Source: JBBTTS01 sp038064135
GTDB lineage: Bacteria > Patescibacteriota > Saccharimonadia > Saccharimonadales > OMJO01
DNA: 7,815 nucleotides
Direction of reading: 5' to 3'
Assembly (NCBI GenBank): GCA_038064135.1
Contig: JBBTTS010000009.1
Location: 1-7,815 of the forward strand
Shown: piece by piece, positions 5,883-7,815 of the stretch
How the letters are laid out: each line of letters begins with the position of its first letter
Position numbering within the stretch: the first letter of the stretch is position 1
The notes under the pieces: generated by a model
The model's database searches: none
What the model was told of the DNA's origin: nothing
The model's input: only the letters and a program-made list of their open reading frames with translations
Position numbers and translations under genes: made by a program

Positions 5883-6500
5883 TTAGCGTGAGTAGTATTC
5901 TACAATTAGTTGTTCATTAATATCTGGTTCGGCGTCCTTTCGACTTGGGGCACCGATTACAGTAATCGTAAACTTGGAACGGTTAACTTTTATCCAGCTT
6001 GGAATTTCTGGTGGTGCTGGACTGATATCGTCAATTTTCTTAAAAAGTTCAGAACTTTGGCTTTTTGGTCGTAAGCTTACTTCGTCTTGGGCTAATAGCC
6101 TAATCGACGGTACGTCAACGCGCCGTCCATTCAACATAAAGTGACCATGGCTAACTAACTGCCTAGCGGCTCGGCGGCTTGGGGCTAATCCGCTTCGGTA
6201 GACTACATTGTCGATACGTTGTTCTAATAATTGTAAAAGTCTTGCACCAGACTGGCCTTTAGTTCGTGAGGCTTCGTTCATTAACTTGGCAAATTGTTTT
6301 TCAAGCAAGCCATAAAGCCGTTTAACTTTCTGTTTTTCACGTAGCTGGATCGAGTATTGACTTGGTTTCTTGTTAGAATTTCGGCCTTTTATTCCACCCG
6401 GAACCATGGTTCGCTTAACTAAGGCTTTGTGTGCCTTGGGGTGCAAAGCGTAGCCTTCACGGCGACTCATTTTTACAATTGAATCTCGATTTCGTGCCAT
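5883..6500 (-). CDS. rpsD: 30S ribosomal protein S4 (uS4), cysteine-free form
   Basis: A 205-residue primary 16S rRNA-binding protein. Family features are the start MARNRDSIVKMSRREG, the KPSQYSIQLREKQKVKRLYG stretch at about 45-64, the LEKQFAKL helix, and an S4 RNA-binding domain at about 92-150 (RIDNVVYRSGLAPSRRAARQ). The N-terminal zinc-ribbon cysteines of many bacterial S4 proteins (CRLC-type) are replaced here (SIVKMSRREG), and there is no cysteine in the protein. The ATG at 6500 is chosen over one 14 codons upstream because MARNRD matches the family N-terminus, an AAGGG ribosome site lies 9 nt before it, and it follows the rpsK stop by 4 nt. In E. coli, S4 represses the alpha operon; no such site is proven here. 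Confidence 0.98.
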   Translation of the reverse strand: MARNRDSIVKMSRREGYALHPKAHKALVKRTMVPGGIKGRNSNKKPSQYSIQLREKQKVKRLYGLLEKQFAKLMNEASRTKGQSGARLLQLLEQRIDNVVYRSGLAPSRRAARQLVSHGHFMLNGRRVDVPSIRLLAQDEVSLRPKSQSSELFKKIDDISPAPPEIPSWIKVNRSKFTITVIGAPSRKDAEPDINEQLIVEYYSR

Positions 6501-6504
6501 AATA

Positions 6505-6972
6505 TTAAACCCTTCGGGCCTTAGGTGGACGACAGCCACCATGTGGCACGCCCGTTTTATCTGTGATGCTTTCGATGTGAATATCTAAACCTTGAATACT
6601 TCGAATTGCCGCATCACGACCTAGGCCGATGCCGGTTACAAAAACCTGAACCTTACCCATACCGTGTTGTTGCTTTACTAGCTGTCCAGCTTTTTCCATA
6701 GCTACCTGAGCTGCGTATGCAGTACCTTTTTTAGAACCACGAAAACCACAAGCTCCTGCGCTAGAGTTGGCCAATGCGCCACCTTTTGAATCTGTAAAAG
6801 TAACAATTGTGTTATTAAAACTAGCATGGATATGTACCTGGCCAACCGGAACAGAACGCTTGTTCTTTCGGCGTTTTACTGTTGGCGCCGGAACTGTTTC
6901 TGTAGTTGCAGCAACAACATCAACATCCTTAGTTGGTTCTTGGCCGGTTGTTGGGGTTGTGTCTTTTGTCAT
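6505..6972 (-). CDS. rpsK: 30S ribosomal protein S11 (uS11) with an N-terminal extension
   Basis: A 155-residue platform protein of the small subunit. The core starts at about 44 (GQVHIHASFNNTIVTFTDSK), continues with GACGFRGSKKGTAYAAQVA at about 73-91, and ends GVPHGGCRPPKARRV, the near-universal S11 terminus. The usual VKGPGPGRE loop reads VTGIGLGRD here, so both prolines are changed. Residues 1-32 are a low-complexity Thr/Val/Pro/acidic extension (TTPTTGQEPTKDVDVVAATT) not present in E. coli S11 (129 residues). The ATG at 6972 is the only ATG near the core, with a weak AGGAA site 11 nt upstream. A longer frame opening 71 codons earlier runs through rpsM out of frame and was rejected. Confidence 0.96.
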   Translation of the reverse strand: MTKDTTPTTGQEPTKDVDVVAATTETVPAPTVKRRKNKRSVPVGQVHIHASFNNTIVTFTDSKGGALANSSAGACGFRGSKKGTAYAAQVAMEKAGQLVKQQHGMGKVQVFVTGIGLGRDAAIRSIQGLDIHIESITDKTGVPHGGCRPPKARRV

Positions 6973-7000
6973 ATTATTCAGTGTTCCTATACAGTAATTT

Positions 7001-7387
7001 CTACGTCTTTGATGCTGATTTAGGTTGCGCACCACCAACTGCGACTCGCTTGCCACGTTTGGTTCGTGCATTTGTTCGAGTCCGTTGGCCTCTAACGGGT
7101 AGGCCAGTAGCATGGCGGATACCTCGATAAGCTTTGATATCTTTAAGTCGTTTGACATTACCAGAAACAATTCGTTGTAGTTCACCTTCTACAGTCAAAT
7201 CGTTATTTATGACTTCTTGGATACGCGATATTTCGTCATCAGTAAGGTTTTTTGTGCGAACAGTTGGTTGGACTTTGGATTTAGTAAGAATATCGGCACT
7301 TGTTTTAGGGCCAATGCCATAAATATAAGTAAGTGCAACGTGAATTTGTTTGCCATCAGGAATAGTAACGCCAGAAATACGAGCCAT
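7001..7387 (-). CDS. rpsM: 30S ribosomal protein S13 (uS13)
   Basis: A 128-residue head protein of the small subunit that contacts 5S-proximal large-subunit bridges and the P-site tRNA. It has the start MARISGVTIPDGKQIHVALT, the helix-turn motif YIYGIGPKTSADIL at about 21-34, and the C-terminal GLPVRGQRTRTNARTKRGKR basic region at about 95-114. Length is close to the E. coli 118, with a slightly longer tail. Its ATG overlaps the rpmJ TAA by one base (TAATG), with AGAGG inside the rpmJ end as ribosome site. The rpmJ-rpsM-rpsK-rpsD-rpoA-rplQ order is the standard alpha operon. Confidence 0.98.
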   Translation of the reverse strand: MARISGVTIPDGKQIHVALTYIYGIGPKTSADILTKSKVQPTVRTKNLTDDEISRIQEVINNDLTVEGELQRIVSGNVKRLKDIKAYRGIRHATGLPVRGQRTRTNARTKRGKRVAVGGAQPKSASKT

Positions 7388-7503
7388 TAACCTTGCCTCT
7401 GCTTATGTCGCGGTTTTAGTTTGTTAATAACATAAAGTCGGCCTTTACGGCGAACAATTTTGTCATCTGGACTAATTTTTTTAACGCTGGCTCGAACTTT
7501 CAT
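7387..7503 (-). CDS. rpmJ: 50S ribosomal protein L36 (bL36), cysteine-free form
   Basis: A 38-codon gene, the exact length of E. coli L36. It begins MKVRASVKK and ends PRHKQRQG, as in the family. The zinc ligands of the common form are lost: the LCRNCKIV region is ISPDDKIV here, and the later VIC region is VIN. Only the histidine near the end remains. This is the zinc-independent (C-minus) type. A strong ribosome site (AGAAGGAG) lies 8 nt before the ATG. It overlaps rpsM by one base. L36 stabilises 23S rRNA near the GTPase-centre side of the large subunit. Confidence 0.97.
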   Translation of the reverse strand: MKVRASVKKISPDDKIVRRKGRLYVINKLKPRHKQRQG

Positions 7504-7668
7504 CGGTTTTCTCCTTCTTGGAGTTTCGATGACTTAATATTTTGATTGATAATAAATTTTTTCATGGTTGTTGCACGCTGTTGATAAGGTTTGTGGGCCT
7601 CACATTTAGCGGATCATTTAGCTCTTAATGTTCTTTAGCTATTGACACACTGCTTTAGTTTAATTGAT
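7504..7668 (-). promoter_or_regulatory. Long infA-rpmJ gap, candidate leader
   Basis: A 165-nt gap inside an otherwise tightly packed operon. It contains a strong rpmJ ribosome site (AAGGAG at 7511-7516) faced by a complementary CTCC on the minus strand (7520-7523), a 21-codon frame at 7500-7565 whose TGA overlaps the rpmJ ATG, and four copies of a TTTAG(C/T) word on the plus strand at about 7604-7659. No convincing -35/-10 pair or terminator was found on the minus strand. The space could hold an autoregulatory leader for the alpha operon; this is inference. Confidence 0.35.
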
Positions 7669-7815
7669 TCATGACTTGCGATAGGTGATTCTGCCCTTCG
7701 TTAGATCGTAAGGGGTCAACTCGACCGTCACGCCATCGCCAGGCACAAGACGAATGTAGTGTTTTCGCATTTTACCGGCGACATGAGCTATAATCTGATG
7801 TCCGTTTTCAAGTTC
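7669..7815 (-). CDS. infA: Translation initiation factor IF-1, N-terminus cut by the window edge
   Basis: The last 48 codons plus TGA of IF-1, an OB-fold protein that occupies the 30S A site during initiation with IF-2 and IF-3. The visible part starts ELENGHQIIAHVAGKMRKHY and continues with VPGDGVTVELTPYDLTKGRI and a short YRKS end, all close to the bacterial family. About 23-25 N-terminal residues lie beyond the right edge. It is the usual neighbour of rpmJ, but is separated from it here by 165 nt. It ends with TGA, supporting the standard genetic code. Confidence 0.97.
   Translation of the reverse strand, partial: ELENGHQIIAHVAGKMRKHYIRLVPGDGVTVELTPYDLTKGRITYRKS

Noticed and set aside
6973..7185. 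Longer rpsK start 71 codons upstream
   Set aside because: It would translate most of rpsM out of frame; the ATG at 6972 has the fitting context.
6767..7322. Several plus-strand frames opposite rpsK and rpsM
   Set aside because: They are antisense shadows of conserved ribosomal genes with no family features.
7642..7665. TTGACA on the plus strand near the infA stop
   Set aside because: No -10 at 16-18 nt spacing, and it would transcribe antisense into infA.
1..7815. Alternative genetic code with UGA as glycine (seen in Gracilibacteria/SR1)
   Set aside because: UGA ends infA and trpS at the normal family C-terminus, and no family gene is interrupted by UGA.
1..7815. Mobile element, CRISPR array or defence system
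   Set aside because: No transposase, terminal inverted repeats, regular direct repeats or defence-type proteins; all genes are housekeeping apart from the TPR protein and small frames.

Overview
The window reads as one co-directional block on the minus strand, so transcription runs from the right edge to the left. It carries the end of a bacterial spc/alpha ribosomal operon followed by housekeeping genes. The standard code holds throughout: UGA is used as a stop by infA and trpS, and no gene needs an in-frame UGA. Compact proteins, near-zero intergenic distances, cysteine-free bL36 and uS4, and a direct rplQ-rplM-rpsI junction suggest a reduced-genome bacterium of the Patescibacteria/CPR type, possibly Saccharibacteria. 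That placement is an inference from style, not from a search.

Layout from right to left: infA (N-terminus cut by the window edge); a 165-nt gap; rpmJ, rpsM, rpsK, rpsD, rpoA, rplQ, rplM and rpsI, tightly packed with small gaps or TAATG overlaps. Then comes a 425-nt region (3197-3621) that is not empty. It holds a good sigma-70-type promoter, an aromatic-rich mini-ORF with two Trp codons, a terminator-like hairpin, an unrecognised 56-codon gene with a Shine-Dalgarno site, and a TATAAT box just before trpS. After it come trpS, an RluA-family pseudouridine synthase, a holB-like clamp-loader subunit, and the first 146 codons of a TPR protein that runs off the left edge.

The right-hand genes make translation initiation factor IF-1, ribosomal proteins and the RNA polymerase alpha subunit. 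The left-hand genes charge tRNA-Trp, modify RNA and load the replicative clamp. The most interesting part is 3451-3611. It has the layout of a Trp-codon attenuator upstream of a small gene and trpS: promoter, short peptide with Trp codons, terminator, and a possible competing pairing. This is a hypothesis from sequence reading only.
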